Below, one piece after another: positions 1-12,000 of a DNA stretch of 64,000 nucleotides. Every line of letters begins with the position of its first letter. Position 1 is the first letter of the stretch. The position numbers and the translations under genes were made by a program. The stretch is taken from assembly GCA_009801085.1 (NCBI GenBank), contig VNWV01000021.1:1-64000 (forward strand), read 5' to 3'. The stretch comes from Lasiodiplodia sp. COLG20. Taxonomy: Eukaryota; Ascomycota; Dothideomycetes; Botryosphaeriales; Botryosphaeriaceae. The notes below the pieces were generated by a model. That model was not told the DNA's origin, searched no databases, and worked only from the letters and a program-made list of their open reading frames with translations.

Positions 1-478
1 GTGGGGAGACCGTCGACGAAAATGGCAAAACTGGAAGCGGTGGTGGGATCTAATGGGGAGTGCCCCCTTCCCGTGCCTCGACAGAAAGACTCTTTGGGAA
101 CCGTCTTTTTTGCCTGCCCTAGCCCGTACTCGAACTTGCGTCCTCTTTCCCACAAGAGGGCGGATGGAAGCCCAGATGCCCTACGTAAACCTTCAGGCTC
201 TCATCTAACCGGGACAATCCACCTTTTTCGGTCGGAACTAGCATACCGGTACAGCTTAACTTACTGGCTTATATACTGCAAAGTGTCGCCGACAAACTTG
301 GTTTCTACGTTTCTATATGCCGTATGCTTCCCCAAAGCCAGAAATCACCGCCAAAAAGCAAAAATGGATTCAGAGCTTGAATTCATGTCTAACGACGGAC
401 TGCTCGACTGTCCATCCCACCCCCCACCCCCCACCCCCCAAAAATACTAAAAACGACGCCAACGTGAATGGTATCTCA
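1..478. other. Left-edge intergenic stretch
   Basis: No gene is supported here. A frame stays open over the first 450 bases, but its translation has no recognisable domain and the stretch contains C-rich simple sequence (about 418-440). It is most likely the 3' flank of the minus-strand gene ending at 479, plus whatever lies off the left edge. Confidence 0.5.
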
Positions 479-2341
479 TCAGGAAGCAGCGGCATTATTA
501 ACAACCTCTTTCTCCACCGGCCCAAACCCCTTCCCTTGTCCACGAAAGACGTACCCCGGCGGCCTCCAATCGAACAAATCCATAGCCTCGGTGCTCCACG
601 GTCCAACATCCGTATCTACAATAGGTGAAGGAGGAGTATTTTCTCGTTCTAACGGCCGAGCTCCTGCTATATTAAGACTGAGGGAGCGCTGAAGCGGTCT
701 TTGTTGAGCAGGACGTTCCCTCAGCTTTTCTTGTCCTGGCCGTTTCAATTCATCGGTCAATTCTGATGACTTCTTCGTTTTCTTGTCATTTTCCGAGTTG
801 ATCCGTCTGAATTGTCGGGGAGAAGTTTGACCTTCTTGACCTGCTGTGGTTTGGATTCTCAAACCTGGTCTATTTTGCTTTGACGTGGGCTCTGCAGCTG
901 GTGCGCGCTTTTCAGGTAGTTGGACTGGACCTTTGTCTCGTAGGGCCGTATTCTGAGGGGCAGTGGTGTTCTTTCTTCTCTCTGGAAATATTGTAACCTG
1001 ATCTTGATCTTCAGGATCATCAAACGGAGGCGGAATATGCTCTTCAGACTCCAGAGGCGACGATTGAGTGAGTCCATTCTGTAGCTTGCGAATCTCCGAA
1101 GGATGTTTAGTTCTTCCAAGGGCTTGTTGATTTTCTTCCCTGACGGCTGGAGGCTTGTTCCCTTGAGGTCCTCTTCCTACCACGTTTTGAGGCTGCCGCT
1201 CGGTTCTAGGTCTTCTATTTTGATCTGCCTTTCTTGCCGACGTCACGTCCTGACATAGTAGCATCTTCGGTCGCGCACCTGTCGCGAGGCGCAGCTTCTT
1301 CGAGTGTTTTGGAACACTGTCTGCTTCCGCCGGTTGCTCTTCGGTGTTGGCAATGGTCTTTTCTAGTAGCTCAAAATCTTCCTGGACATGGACCAATCTA
1401 TTTGTCGTGCTGACGGGGGGTGAAGAGGGGGGTTGAGGCGGAGTGGGATTTCTAGGCAGAACCGGTCTTTTCTTCCTCGAAGCTACTGTTGGTCTCACAA
1501 TACCGGGTGGAGTGTTCGGTATCGTTACGTCGGAATCCAGCTCCATTTCTTCAGGATCAGAGGTGAGATCGATCAGCTCTCCTGGAAGCTTATTTCCTCC
1601 CCTCAGCGCAAGAGGTGTGTTCTGGCTGCCCGTTTCCCTCCTCTCAGGCGTTCTTCCTAAAATCTGCCTCTCACGGCTTTTAGGCACGGGTGTCCTTGAT
1701 TCCGTCACGATGCTCCGTGCCTGCTCAGCCTCGGCAACCTTTCTTCTCTTCGCCGCCCTCTCGTTGGCAGCCCACTCGTCCGCTTTCTGTAATTTCTCCT
1801 GCCTCTCATCGAACGGTGACTTCGTAGGGATGACAGCTCTCCCATGCGGCCCTTTTGGTGTACCGAGGAGCTGGCTTAATGGCTTGTGTCGTGGAGCTGC
1901 ATTTGCTGTCAAGCCCGCGGTTCGCACGCCTGGTGTCGGCAGCCTAACACTGCCTGAAGCGGGCAGCCTCGCGCCGGCCGGAACTGGACGCTCGTGTGTC
2001 TCTTTCGGTTTCTTTTGTAATAACTCGGTCAAGTCGGTCTGGGTGGTGGCGACGGGTTCAGCGACCTGCACGAGAACACCATTCTCCAAAGTGAGCTCAT
2101 CGCCATCGTAAAGCGTGTCGCCGTCTTTGTAGTGTGTATCCCCGATGTAATTGCGCGGCTGGTCATAGACCATGACCCGCTTGTTGAAAGTGTGAAATTT
2201 AAGGAAGCCATCTTGCCAGCGTTTTTGCTTCCGGCGGAGGTCGTGCGTATAGAGGCAGCGGAATTCGTAGACGGGGGCAGTATTCGCGGCGGTTGAGGAC
2301 TGAGCAGTACCCCGAAGAGTGCTCCGGACAGTGGACATCAT
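479..2341 (-). CDS. DUF2439 protein, ZGRF1 N-terminal / Mte1 / Dbl2-like
   Basis: Single-exon gene of 620 residues. Residues about 24-95 match the DUF2439 domain (motifs YEFRCLYTHDLRRKQKRW, HKFHTFNKRV-like core, DGDTLYDGDELTLENG), found at the N-terminus of ZGRF1 helicase and in yeast Mte1 and fission yeast Dbl2. Those proteins bind branched DNA and help recruit Mph1/Fml1-type helicases, so a nuclear role in recombination or fork repair is inferred. The middle (about 100-570) is polar, proline- and charge-rich and probably disordered. The C-terminus from about residue 580 has a GPWS-EA-DLFDWRPP element, which I believe is conserved in fungal members. No helicase domain is present. Two adjacent ATGs open the frame, so the start could be one codon later. 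It is divergent from the BAR-SH3 gene. Confidence 0.85.
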   Translation of the reverse strand: MMSTVRSTLRGTAQSSTAANTAPVYEFRCLYTHDLRRKQKRWQDGFLKFHTFNKRVMVYDQPRNYIGDTHYKDGDTLYDGDELTLENGVLVQVAEPVATTQTDLTELLQKKPKETHERPVPAGARLPASGSVRLPTPGVRTAGLTANAAPRHKPLSQLLGTPKGPHGRAVIPTKSPFDERQEKLQKADEWAANERAAKRRKVAEAEQARSIVTESRTPVPKSRERQILGRTPERRETGSQNTPLALRGGNKLPGELIDLTSDPEEMELDSDVTIPNTPPGIVRPTVASRKKRPVLPRNPTPPQPPSSPPVSTTNRLVHVQEDFELLEKTIANTEEQPAEADSVPKHSKKLRLATGARPKMLLCQDVTSARKADQNRRPRTERQPQNVVGRGPQGNKPPAVREENQQALGRTKHPSEIRKLQNGLTQSSPLESEEHIPPPFDDPEDQDQVTIFPERRKNTTAPQNTALRDKGPVQLPEKRAPAAEPTSKQNRPGLRIQTTAGQEGQTSPRQFRRINSENDKKTKKSSELTDELKRPGQEKLRERPAQQRPLQRSLSLNIAGARPLERENTPPSPIVDTDVGPWSTEAMDLFDWRPPGYVFRGQGKGFGPVEKEVVNNAAAS

Positions 2342-2717
2342 CGTCGAGCGGCGTGTTGGATGTGCATGATGTGTGGTGAGCTAGGCAGGATGCGGGCGAC
2401 GCGTGGTGGAGAGACGAGGTGCGGGCGGACGCGACGCGTCGAGTTGAATGTGTCAGGCAGCGCGCCAGCATGTGACGACAGCGGCCCAAGGGCGGTAGCT
2501 TGGGCGGGAGCTACCCAAGCGACGCTAAGGTGCCGAACTTCCAGAAGGAACCTGCAGGGGTCCCCGGCTGGCCCCGCGGCAGCTTGCCTGCTGCTCCATT
2601 CCCTCCACGTACGCCGCACTTTCTACACAGCCCTCTTGCCTCCTTCCACTTGTCTGCGCTCCCGCTGCTGCGCTCGACAGCTCCATTCGTTTCGCAATTG
2701 GTCCTGTAGTCGCAAAC
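2342..2717. promoter_or_regulatory. Divergent intergenic promoter region
   Basis: These 376 bp separate the starts of the minus-strand DUF2439 gene and the plus-strand BAR-SH3 gene, so both promoters must lie here or overlap the neighbours. The part next to the BAR-SH3 start is pyrimidine-rich (about 2590-2690), as expected of a fungal leader. No convincing TATA box is seen. Confidence 0.5.
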
Positions 2718-4392
2718 ATGCAACGTATTCAGCGCAAGGTCGGCGTGTTCATGCCCCGTAGCGAGGATGACGCGCAAGTTGGCGCAATGCTGGCTGAGTT
2801 CAAGGAGGCCGATCAGATGCTCGGAAAGGCAAGTCCGCTACCTCGCCCCTCCCTAGCCAGCGCCAACTAAAGCTGACCATCGCATAGCTCGTTGACGCCA
2901 CTAGCCACTGGAGAGAAGCATGGGCGCATCTTCTCACCCATCAACTACACGTCGTCACCGAGTTCGAGGCCATATACAAGCCCATTGCCGCCGTTGGCGA
3001 AGCGCCACTCCATGGACATGTCCCTGCCGAGACCCCCCGCGAGGTTCTGGAGCGCACGCGCCGCCTCAATCAGCTCTACGATGAGCTCAAAAATGACATG
3101 ATGGAGGAGGTCAACATGATTGATCGCCGCTTGATCAAGCCGGCGCAAGAGGCAAAGCAGACCATCAAGCCTATGCACAAAGTCATACAGAAGCGGGAGG
3201 ACAAGAAGGTATATTTGGCGCTCTGTCCGAAGCTTCCGGTAGCTGACAGGATGTGTAGCTCGACTACGAACGATACAAGAGCCGCGTGGAGAAGCTGGAG
3301 AACCAGGCCAACCGCTCCGCTCGCGACGAGTCTGCCCTGGCCAAGCACCGCATCGATATGGAGCGCTGCGAGGGCGAGTACGATGCCGCAGACAGGCACT
3401 TACAAGCCAATCTTCCGCACATCACAGCCGCCATCCTCTCCCTGCTGCCTTTCCTCTTAGCATCTCAGATCGAGATTCAGAACAATATCTTGGGCAACAT
3501 GTATACTGTGCAGCATGAATATTGCCAGGAATACGGCTTCCCATCCCCACCTCCAGACATGGCCGATGTTGTGGCAGACTGGGATGCCACCTTCACGCCT
3601 CTGCGCAAAGAAATTGAGTCTGGTTATGAACTTCTCATGCACACAAGACTTGTCCGCCAGCCTATGGAGCTGCCTGAATCCAGGCACGGGACCGTCACTG
3701 GCCTCAATCTGCGCAATACGGCTACTGACAAGTTCTCTAATCGCCCGCGTATCGCTGGTCGTCCTTCATTTGGCTCCCACACCTCCGGCGGTGCTGCCGC
3801 CTCCCCGGAGGAAGAGAAGGCCCCACCCAAGCCTCCTCGCCCGCGCAGCAGCTTCTCGAATGCTCCCCCTTCGCCTGACCCATCCGGCCCTCCCCCGATC
3901 AACCTCGCCTCCCGTCCCAAGATCCCATCAGCCAGCAAGCCCCGCATCGGCGGCACGAACACTCTGTCGCCCTACGACGGCACGGCCCGTCGCCCCTCAT
4001 CCTCGTCGTCCATTGGCGGCGGTGCCTACTCTCCGGGCAGTCAGTCGCAACAGGGGGGCGACTACTTTGGCGGTGGCACCTCGCCCGTCCGTACGATCGC
4101 AGCATCGCCCCACTCCAACGGCATCGCTACGCCGCTGCAAGGCATCGCAGCGGGCATCGGCGCCAAGAAGAAGCCGCCGCCTCCACCGCCGAAGAAGCGG
4201 CTAAATAACTTCCAGAAAGAAGACTACGTCACGGCAGTGTACGACTTCCAGGGACAAGGACCGGGTGATCTGTCGTTCAGGGAAGGCGACCGGATCAAGG
4301 TTTTGAAGAGAGAGGGAGACAAGGCGAGTAGCTGGTGGGAAGGAGAGCTGAGGGGTGTCAAAGGAAGCTTTCCGGCAAACTACTGCGAGTAG
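2718..4392 (+). CDS. BAR-SH3 domain endocytic adaptor (amphiphysin/Rvs167-like)
   Basis: Three exons, 2718-2828, 2888-3208 and 3259-4392, give 521 residues in one frame. The N-terminal half is an alpha-helical BAR domain (about 1-250), starting MQRIQRKVG, and should bind and curve membranes. Residues about 310-430 are proline- and serine-rich, with several PPKPP / PPPPPPKK runs that could bind SH3 partners. The C-terminus (about 466-521) is a clear SH3 domain with A-V-Y-D-F, S-WWEGEL and PANY landmarks. Family members act with actin in endocytic vesicle scission at the cell cortex. The first intron has a GC donor (gcaagt, at 2829) and a normal AG acceptor; no GT donor nearby keeps the frame. 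It could be a Rvs167/Hob1 orthologue or a separate filamentous-fungal BAR-SH3 clade, so no symbol is given. Confidence 0.93.
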
Positions 4393-6979
4393 TGGTGTGG
4401 GCAAGTTTCTTCTTGGACAAGGGCATCAAAAGGTAAAGGGATAATTTGAGCTTTGAGGGTCTTGTGCGTTGGCGCGTGGGTACTGCGTATTTTTCTTTGC
4501 AAGGGCATTGTAGTGTACTATACGAGTCTCCGGAGCCTCAAAATGTAATCCTAGCGCTAAATCTCGTGAGTGGATGCGGTCGCGGACCCTGTAGACGTGG
4601 CATATGTGGAGAATTGGAGGCTTGCGATGGAGCGCCTGGAACCCTTTCGATTCCCCCTTCAAAATGGAAAAGCGAACTACTCCCATACTAGAGCAGACTA
4701 AATCTGAATCTAAGATATAGACGCTACTATGATTCGCTATTTTTGACAGATCTAAATCCTATAGTGGTAGTATGCATGTTTTCAGAGTATGCATGCACAC
4801 TGACTCTTGGGAGTGGAGACGGAAAACGTAGCTGGAGCGAGACATGAGGGGCTGCCTGTGGGGAAAGATACCGACGGACTGACCGCAAGCTAATTCTTTT
4901 GCGGGGGTACGATGTGGACCCTTGACCATTTTTTTCTTCTCGATTCTGACCGGTGGCTCCTGTACGATTCTTACGTAGTATGCTATCTCCTGCGCGCAAC
5001 CCTTGATAATAACGCGAAAAGAGCAGCAAGCCAGATTCTAATGTTACGCTGAGACGGATGATGGCGCGGTCTTTCCCCTTTCGTCTACACCCTCTCCGCG
5101 TGTTTTCCCCCAACCCCGCTCTCTCCACCTCTTTGACCTGACCCTCCCCCGGTCAGACCGCTAACTCCGGTGCCCTCCCGGGACCCACATTTATCACCAC
5201 ACGAACGATGGTTTGCTTTTTCACCGGCACCCCCGCTTCCTGTCCACAATTTTGCCTTGGGCTAACGAACGACGGCAGGGGCCCACGGGGAGTGCGAAAA
5301 GCCGAGAGAGCCCAGACGGCACGGTAGGGACCGTGGGCACGAAAGGGCAGTGAGAGAGTGTTCTAGGCTGCAGAGGATTCAGCACACCGGCTCCGCACCG
5401 TGCAGCTCGTTTTCTTCGAGAGCGATGCAGAGAAGAATATTGATGGGAGCATTAGACGTGCTGGGAACAGGAGGGGAAGCAATAGCCACGGCCCGGGCCA
5501 TCGACAGCACCCCGGTACTTCGTATATCCAGACGCAATGTCTTTGACTGCTGCCTCTCTTCTGCCCAGAACCCACTCAGGCCTCTGCTTTTTCAAGGCAT
5601 CGAAGAAGGAAATCTTTCCCACACTCATGTCCAGCAACTTACTACCTACCCGCCTTTCCCGAGCACACGCCACATGTCAACCGCGCAACCCAAGAGACGA
5701 CGTCCTCTGAATCGCGCCCGACCCCACCTACCTCTCTTCGCTTAGGCATGTAACGAAATCCGATGAGGTGGGCGCGGGCAGCGGGTAAAAAAGGTTACCG
5801 CGGCTCGCGTGCATGCACACTACTACCATTTTCTTCCACGGACCCTAGACGGCACGCGAGCACAAACCCTAGGCGCGTAGCAAAACGTGCCGCCAAAAGG
5901 CTAATAAAGCGGGCAACAGAATTCGAAAGCAGCGAAGAGCCCACAGCCAACAGGAGAAAAGGGGGGGACACGCGACGCGTGCGCCTCACATGCCGCCGTT
6001 CGTGCGCTACTGTGCCCCGCCTGTTCGTGGAGTGAGACTGGGGTGAGAGGGGGCCTTGGTCTCTAAACAACTTTCCCCCACAAGCAAAAGAGAAAAAGTG
6101 AAATGGAAAAGCAACGGGCAATGCATAATTCGAGACCTAAGATGTTTCCGATCCAGAACCGTAGTGTTTCAAACTCTAGCGAACGAGTGCTTGTCATCGT
6201 GTGAATGTTCGGCGCTGCCTTACCTACCCGGCGACTGTAGACGCTCGCGCTTCGTACCCACTGTTTCCCAATGCCGTCATCGAGAGAACCTAATCGTACA
6301 GCGCTCGGTATGAGGGAAAGGAAAGGGGCAAAGGGAAGGGAAGGGCAAAGCTGAATTCTATAGTTTCTGATGCAAAGCTTAGCACCCAAATCCTTCCCGT
6401 ACCAGTTTGCCCATTTGATTTCGTCCACACATTGCAATGAAGTTAGGAAGCTCAGTTTTATGTTTTAGGATTCATGACTCGTTGTCTCATTTATTAATGC
6501 AAGCGTCAAGTACCCCAGGCCATAACCCGGTGAACAATGTCCAGTGGGAGGTGCTACAGAAGACACAGAAAAGGATATACCAGAAAACCGCCATAGAAAC
6601 AAAAACCCTCCCGTTGAACCCTGGAAATGAAGTATCGTACAGTCTATTGAAACGAAAGGATATGCATCGCAGCCTCGCCCATTTCCACGAGCCACCCTGG
6701 TTTGGCACAGTAAACTTTTCCTTTTCCCCCCTACCATAATGTAAGGTTACTCATACGTATGAGAGGATTATTGATCTTGGGAACTGGGCGATTCAGTCCC
6801 TAGAAGCGTGGATTGATAGGAATAAGCCACAATTGCAGTGCCGATGGCGAGTGCAACAACCCTGTGTGCTAGCGTTAGCAATCTGTACGACTTTACGGTA
6901 TGGGTGTGGCGGCGAGCAAATTGGAAATCACTCCAAACGACCCCTCGCATCCAACCATGCAGTAAGACGAACAGAATGC
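4393..6979. other. Convergent intergenic region, no gene recognised
   Basis: These 2.6 kb lie between the 3' ends of the BAR-SH3 gene and the CBM48 gene. Several short frames exist on both strands (for example 4727-5128 and 5350-5745), but none has a domain, a convincing codon pattern or plausible splice partners. It should hold the two 3' UTRs. A long noncoding RNA cannot be excluded from sequence alone. Confidence 0.5.
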
Positions 6980-9006
6980 TTACGTAGCACGTTTGCGTCC
7001 TCCACACACACGTGAGAACCATCTGACGACTGGTGCAAGCCAGCTACCAAACAGACTTTGCCAGAAATTAATCATGAACGAAGAGCTTTGCTTGTTCGGA
7101 GTGATTTTGGCCGAGTGAGAAGTCCCGGGACGAGAAACGTCTGTGTGGCCTCCTGGAGGTGCCAGGCTGGCAGGACGCAGGCTGGCAGGACGAAGGCTGG
7201 CAGGACGCAGCTCAGGAAGCTCGATTGGCTCGTCTAATCGGCTCTTAGAGCTGTCCGTGTCACTGGCGTGGCCCTTGAAGTCTTTAGGATTTTCTTCGCC
7301 TGTGACGGTAACCAAGGAATCGGCACGGTCCTGTCGCGTGGCATTGCCATCGTTCTTTGGAGTCAACGGCGGGGTGGGCTCAGCGGCGACCGATTGGTCG
7401 GCCAAATGTGCCGGAGCCGACAGTGATGGCGATTTGTTGACATCTTCTTCCTCAATTTCTTCGTCCTCCTTGATGGAATCTAGCGGTGAAGGAGGTGGCA
7501 ACATTTCCGATGACGACGATCGTGAGTTCTTCCGGCGCGGTGAAGTCTCGGAAGTTTCTGGAAGAGAGCAATCCACTTCCATGCGGTTCGCCAATCCTTG
7601 AAGATGCTCGTAAATTGTCTCACGGCGGGTGGGGAATGGCTCGATTGAGGGATCATTGACGTCTTCCTCGTCCATCATGTCCTTGAGCGATGCGTGGGAG
7701 GACTTAGGCCGGGACTGGGAAGGGCTCCTGGGGGGGCTGTCGGACGCAGCCAGAGAAATTGACTCGTGACGGAACAACGGCACGTCGCCGTCGAATTCGA
7801 CGGGCGCAAAGTCTGTTGAAGCGACCGCATCTTCATCGTCTTCGCTTGTTGTGTTGGACACGGATGTAGATCGCTCGTGAGGAAGCAATGGGGCCTCATC
7901 AGGGAGTGGCTCAAATGCCTCGTGCGGTAGCAACGGAGAATGCTGATCTTCTGCGTTTGAGATCTCTGCAGGGATCTCGGACTTGGGAACCAATCTAAGC
8001 TTCGAAAGCTCCTTCGGCTCTTCCACGTCGCCAGTGACAACTACTTTGTCGGGCTCGGCGTCTGCGGCTCTCTTTGCGTGAGCTTCTTGCTGTCCTTGAG
8101 TTGCGTTCGGTCCAAGATCGTCCCCGTACGCGGGCGTATTGTCAGTTTTCTCGATAACGACCGAGGGTAGCAAAACGGGCTTCTGCGAGTCTAATTCCGA
8201 ATGGCTTGAATTAGCTTCAGCCGCTTCAGCCGTGCTTCTTGACGCCTCCCCAAGACTCGCAAGTTTCTTGTCAGAGTACGCAGGCTGTTCTGCGTTGGGG
8301 ACTTGATCGACAACAGTAGAAGGAAGGGGTTCCGGTGCAGTGTCAAGAGGTGACCCACTACCTTCACCATCCTCAGGCTCATCACTTGTTGCCAAGTTTT
8401 CAACTTCAGGAGTAGAGAGCGTGCTGCGCGCAGAAGAGGCCTCACCCCTATCCAAAGCAGGTGACTGCGGTGGAGTGACGACCAAAAGATTGTTGCGGTT
8501 GCCGGCTTCATCGGATACTACAATGCACGTCAGTGGGTGTGGCTGCAGGGAACCGGGCAGAACCTACCTATTGGCGCGTTCTCGTCACAAACCCACCAAT
8601 CGCCAGGCCCGAGCCTGAACTTGTACTGGTACTCGCCCGACTCGACCGCATCGAAGGTCTTCTCGAAGACGAGGTCCCCAGCCGGGGTGCGTTCGTCCTT
8701 TATGCTCATCTCCACCGGAGCCCATGGCGGATTTGTGAGTGATGAGGCGACGTAGACGGGTGGGTGAGTGCCCGGCACAGAGAAGGTGATTGTGGCGGAC
8801 ACTTTAGGCCTGGAAAGATCCATTTCGTCCAGTAGCGTGGTTTGGCGGAGGAGGTAGTAAGAGGGACGGTGGAGTCTGAACGAGCTCTTTGAAGCAGCGT
8901 GCCTGATGGTTTGAGGAGGCCTATTGGTGCCGCGGAGGTCAGCTTCGGAGGCAGCGGGCTTGAGGTAGGGCCTCCGGTGTTTCGGCGGCTGCTTGCGAAG
9001 AGGCAT
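6980..9006 (-). CDS. Crp1/Mdg1-like protein with AMPK-type glycogen-binding (CBM48) domain
   Basis: Two exons on the minus strand, 9006-8568 and 8517-6980, joined by a 50-bp intron, give 658 residues. Residues about 69-160 form an AMPK1_CBM/CBM48 beta-sandwich: ITFSVPGTHPPVYVA, then GEYQYKFRLGPGDWWV, then DENAPIV-DEAGNRNN across the splice junction. Yeast relatives are Crp1 (cruciform-DNA binding) and Mdg1 (pheromone signalling). The rest is long, acidic and Ser/Pro-rich, with repeated LPHE/FRHE motifs around residues 320-400 and three exact copies of an LRPAS pentapeptide near the C-terminus. A short hydrophobic stretch (FMINFWQSLFGSWLAPVVRWF) followed by basic residues ends the protein and could anchor it to a membrane. 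Whether it binds carbohydrate, DNA or a protein partner cannot be told from sequence. Confidence 0.88.
7164..7208 (-). repeat. Three tandem 15-bp units encoding LRPAS
   Basis: The plus strand reads aggctggcaggacgc, aggctggcaggacga, aggctggcaggacgc, back to back at 7164-7178, 7179-7193 and 7194-7208. They differ at one base and sit in frame inside the CBM48 gene, where they encode LRPAS three times. This looks like a recent replication-slippage expansion and may vary between strains. Confidence 0.95.
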
Positions 9007-12000
9007 TGAGAAGGGAGAGGCGCGGGATGTACGACGTATGGGGCAAATATTGGCAGAGCAATGAGGATATACGAGGCGGTAGGGGAGTGCGGGTGAGAAG
9101 TTAGGGCGAAGAGAATGGGCAACTTACCAACGACGGGAAGACAAGCGATGGTGTGCGGCGCCTGCTGTGTGTGAGTGGTGCAGCGAATTTTGGAGGAAGC
9201 TTTGAGGGAGGCGTTAGAGAACAATGGCGCGGTAGGAGTGCGGGAAGGTGGAGGCAGTCAACTTGGAAAGCGCGGAGGGCGGCAACCATGGTTCTTGTGG
9301 GCTATGGGCCGGCCGTTCAGGTCAGCGCTTGGGGCCCAGTCTGGTGCAGCTTTGCGGTTCTGGGAAGCTTGTTGGGCTGCGTGCAGGGCATGCTGCATCC
9401 TGGTGGCTTGCCGCTGTCCAAAGCTCCCACGGCTCCGCGGCTGGGGGCGCGCGCGGATTGCGGTGCCCAGAACGCGCCAGAGCCTGCCATCGGAGGGCCA
9501 TGGAAGCCGCAGGCCTTAAACTTGCGCAACTGTGACGTCCAGACAGTGAGATAGCGCTCGCCGCGCTGCCAGCCGCATTCCTTCCTTCAGCGAACGCGCA
9601 CCGTTGCGAGGCAGAGTACCGGGTGCCCCCGCGATGAGCCACTGCTCACGCCACAGCAGCTGCGTGCTCCGTCACCATTTCTTCATCTCGCGCCCCATTT
9701 CTCGGCCCGTCGCCGCCAGGCTGCCCGTTTGCGCCTTGCCCGGGATCCCGCCCCTGTGCCTGACCAACCATGTTCGCTGCCCTGCTGTGACTGCTGTCTT
9801 GCACAGCGCACCGTCATCTGAGCGCCCAATCCATGCTGCCAATCATCGGCGCTGCGCGGCGCGTGCCACCGCCTGCCACCTGCCCTCCGACACCTCACCT
9901 CCAGCACATTTTCACTCCACCGACAACAGCTGTCAGGGTCCGCGCCACTGTCACGGAGATCGCGCTCGGGCATTCCGTTTGCTCACCGTCTCCTGTATCA
10001 GCTGAAGTGTTACTGTGCGAGGGCCGCTGTCACCGCGCCCTCTCAGCTGCTCAAGGCTGATAAGCTCAGTAGTTATCGAGGGCGAATTTCCCTGGCATCG
10101 TTGTGCGAGTCTACGACGCTGTGCCACCGGGACTTTGGTTGGTTGCAGCACTCATCCCACAGGAGTCGGAACGACGAGTACAACCACGCCGTCAGAATTG
10201 CGCAAACAGCTTTTGGTCATCTTCCCATCCGGTAGGTTTCGAAGTATTGGCCATGCTGCCTTTGCTATAGGCTCTCTGTTGGATATTTCGTCCTCTCGGC
10301 GCCCCAAAATGCCACCATCCATTCCAGAACCAACAAGCGTCTTTCCGCAACCACGCGCTCATTCCAAGCAATTCTTATTTTGGCTACCACATGGTTACCC
10401 GACATTCCACGTAAAATTTTACGGCGTATCTGCCGGAATTGCAGGCCTTCACCGACTGGCGAAAATGCAGACGGACAACCATTCAGACCATCATCGGTCG
10501 TTTGCTGTCTTCAGCAAGTTCACACTCACTATCCTGATGGTACCAGCGTCAAACAACTATCTACTCGTACCAACCACATCAATGAGCCAAGATTCTAGTG
10601 TGTAGAAAGTGCTAATTCCTAGGGTTCATGAATGCACCACCATGTTTCTGGATCACTTCACTCGCTCGCCACGGCCTCTTCCGAATCCGAGGATTCCTTC
10701 AGAACAGTAGCTCCTAGCTCCAAGCGCCGATATGGTTGGGAGCTTTGCCCTCCGACATGTAGCTTTTACAATATCCGGTTTTTGCCTTTCTCGAAGCCGG
10801 ATATGATATCAACACGCTGATTGGACGGTGATTCTTACTCCGCGATTGCGCGTATAATCGAATCTGTAGAAGTATTGGACGAAAGCGGCTCGTATGAGGT
10901 CATCACTGATCGCTGCAGCGTAGTATTTCTATTTCAATCCCCCTATTACCGCCGGCCGACGGAACTGTACTGTACGGTGGATATGATTAAGCAGCCGCTT
11001 TACGAAGTATCATAATACTCAGCCCTCGATTTTGCGAGCGTTGAAACTAGCGTCGCGACGTCGAAACTAAAAATATCCGAGCGATACGCAGAACTATGAT
11101 TCCCTTCCAGTTCAAACTTTATAGAGGTAACTAGTTATTCTTCTCCCGTCAAATAAACTTCAACGACGCATCATCATATTTCAGCTAGAATGACGCAAGT
11201 CTGCTGCTAAATCCGTATTCGAGCTTTGAGCATCAACCAGATGGGAGGAGAGGAAAGCAGAGCGATGAGACTGACATGGCTACCCAGTGGTGTTCGCAGA
11301 TCGCTGGTACGCTAATCAGCCTTGGGAGAAATTAGGCCACCAGGCTAGTAAAACATATACACAAGCGTCACTAATCTCCATCAACACAAAGCCACAAAAG
11401 AGAGATATGAAAGGGATAGTCAAAGAAAAGGGACACGAAGCTGCTCCACTCATAGCAGAGTTTTGCTACTTGACCACGTAGCGGAATACTGCAAGGGTCA
11501 ATCTAGCAGAAAATGAGACGAAGACACGCGTAGTAGGCGTAAAAGTGAAATAGGCAAGTGACTTCGAATAGGTACGTGGAAAGGGCCTGTGGAGACAGGA
11601 GTGTTTGAGGATTGAATTTGCTGCTGCGTGCGGCGGCGAATGAGTGGTTGCGGGGGTTTCGTCGGTGTGGCTGCTGGGTAGTTTTGGCGCACTACGGACC
11701 GCTTGAAACAGCTGCCCTCCCTGCGAGCCAGCGCATCTGACGACACGCGCAGCGCTAACTGCGCGCGGCAGCACTCCAGCTCGCGTGCGCTCGCTCTTTG
11801 CCTTCAAGAACCATCGTGTGCACTCGCTAGCAGAGCCATAGAGCCCGGACGGCCGCTCAGCTTCTGCAATCGACGGCCTTCTCCAGCTGCCAAGCATAAC
11901 GGCGAATGGCGCGCTACACCGCTGACTGTGCTTGTGCTTTTCGCGCCGACGACCTCCACCTCGATCACCTCCAGCTGCCGGCAGCATCATCCTCGCTCGC

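Noticed and set aside
10015..10605. 196-residue plus-strand frame in the long divergent region
   Set aside because: No recognised domain, no compelling start context and no splice partners. Kept as unannotated rather than called a gene.
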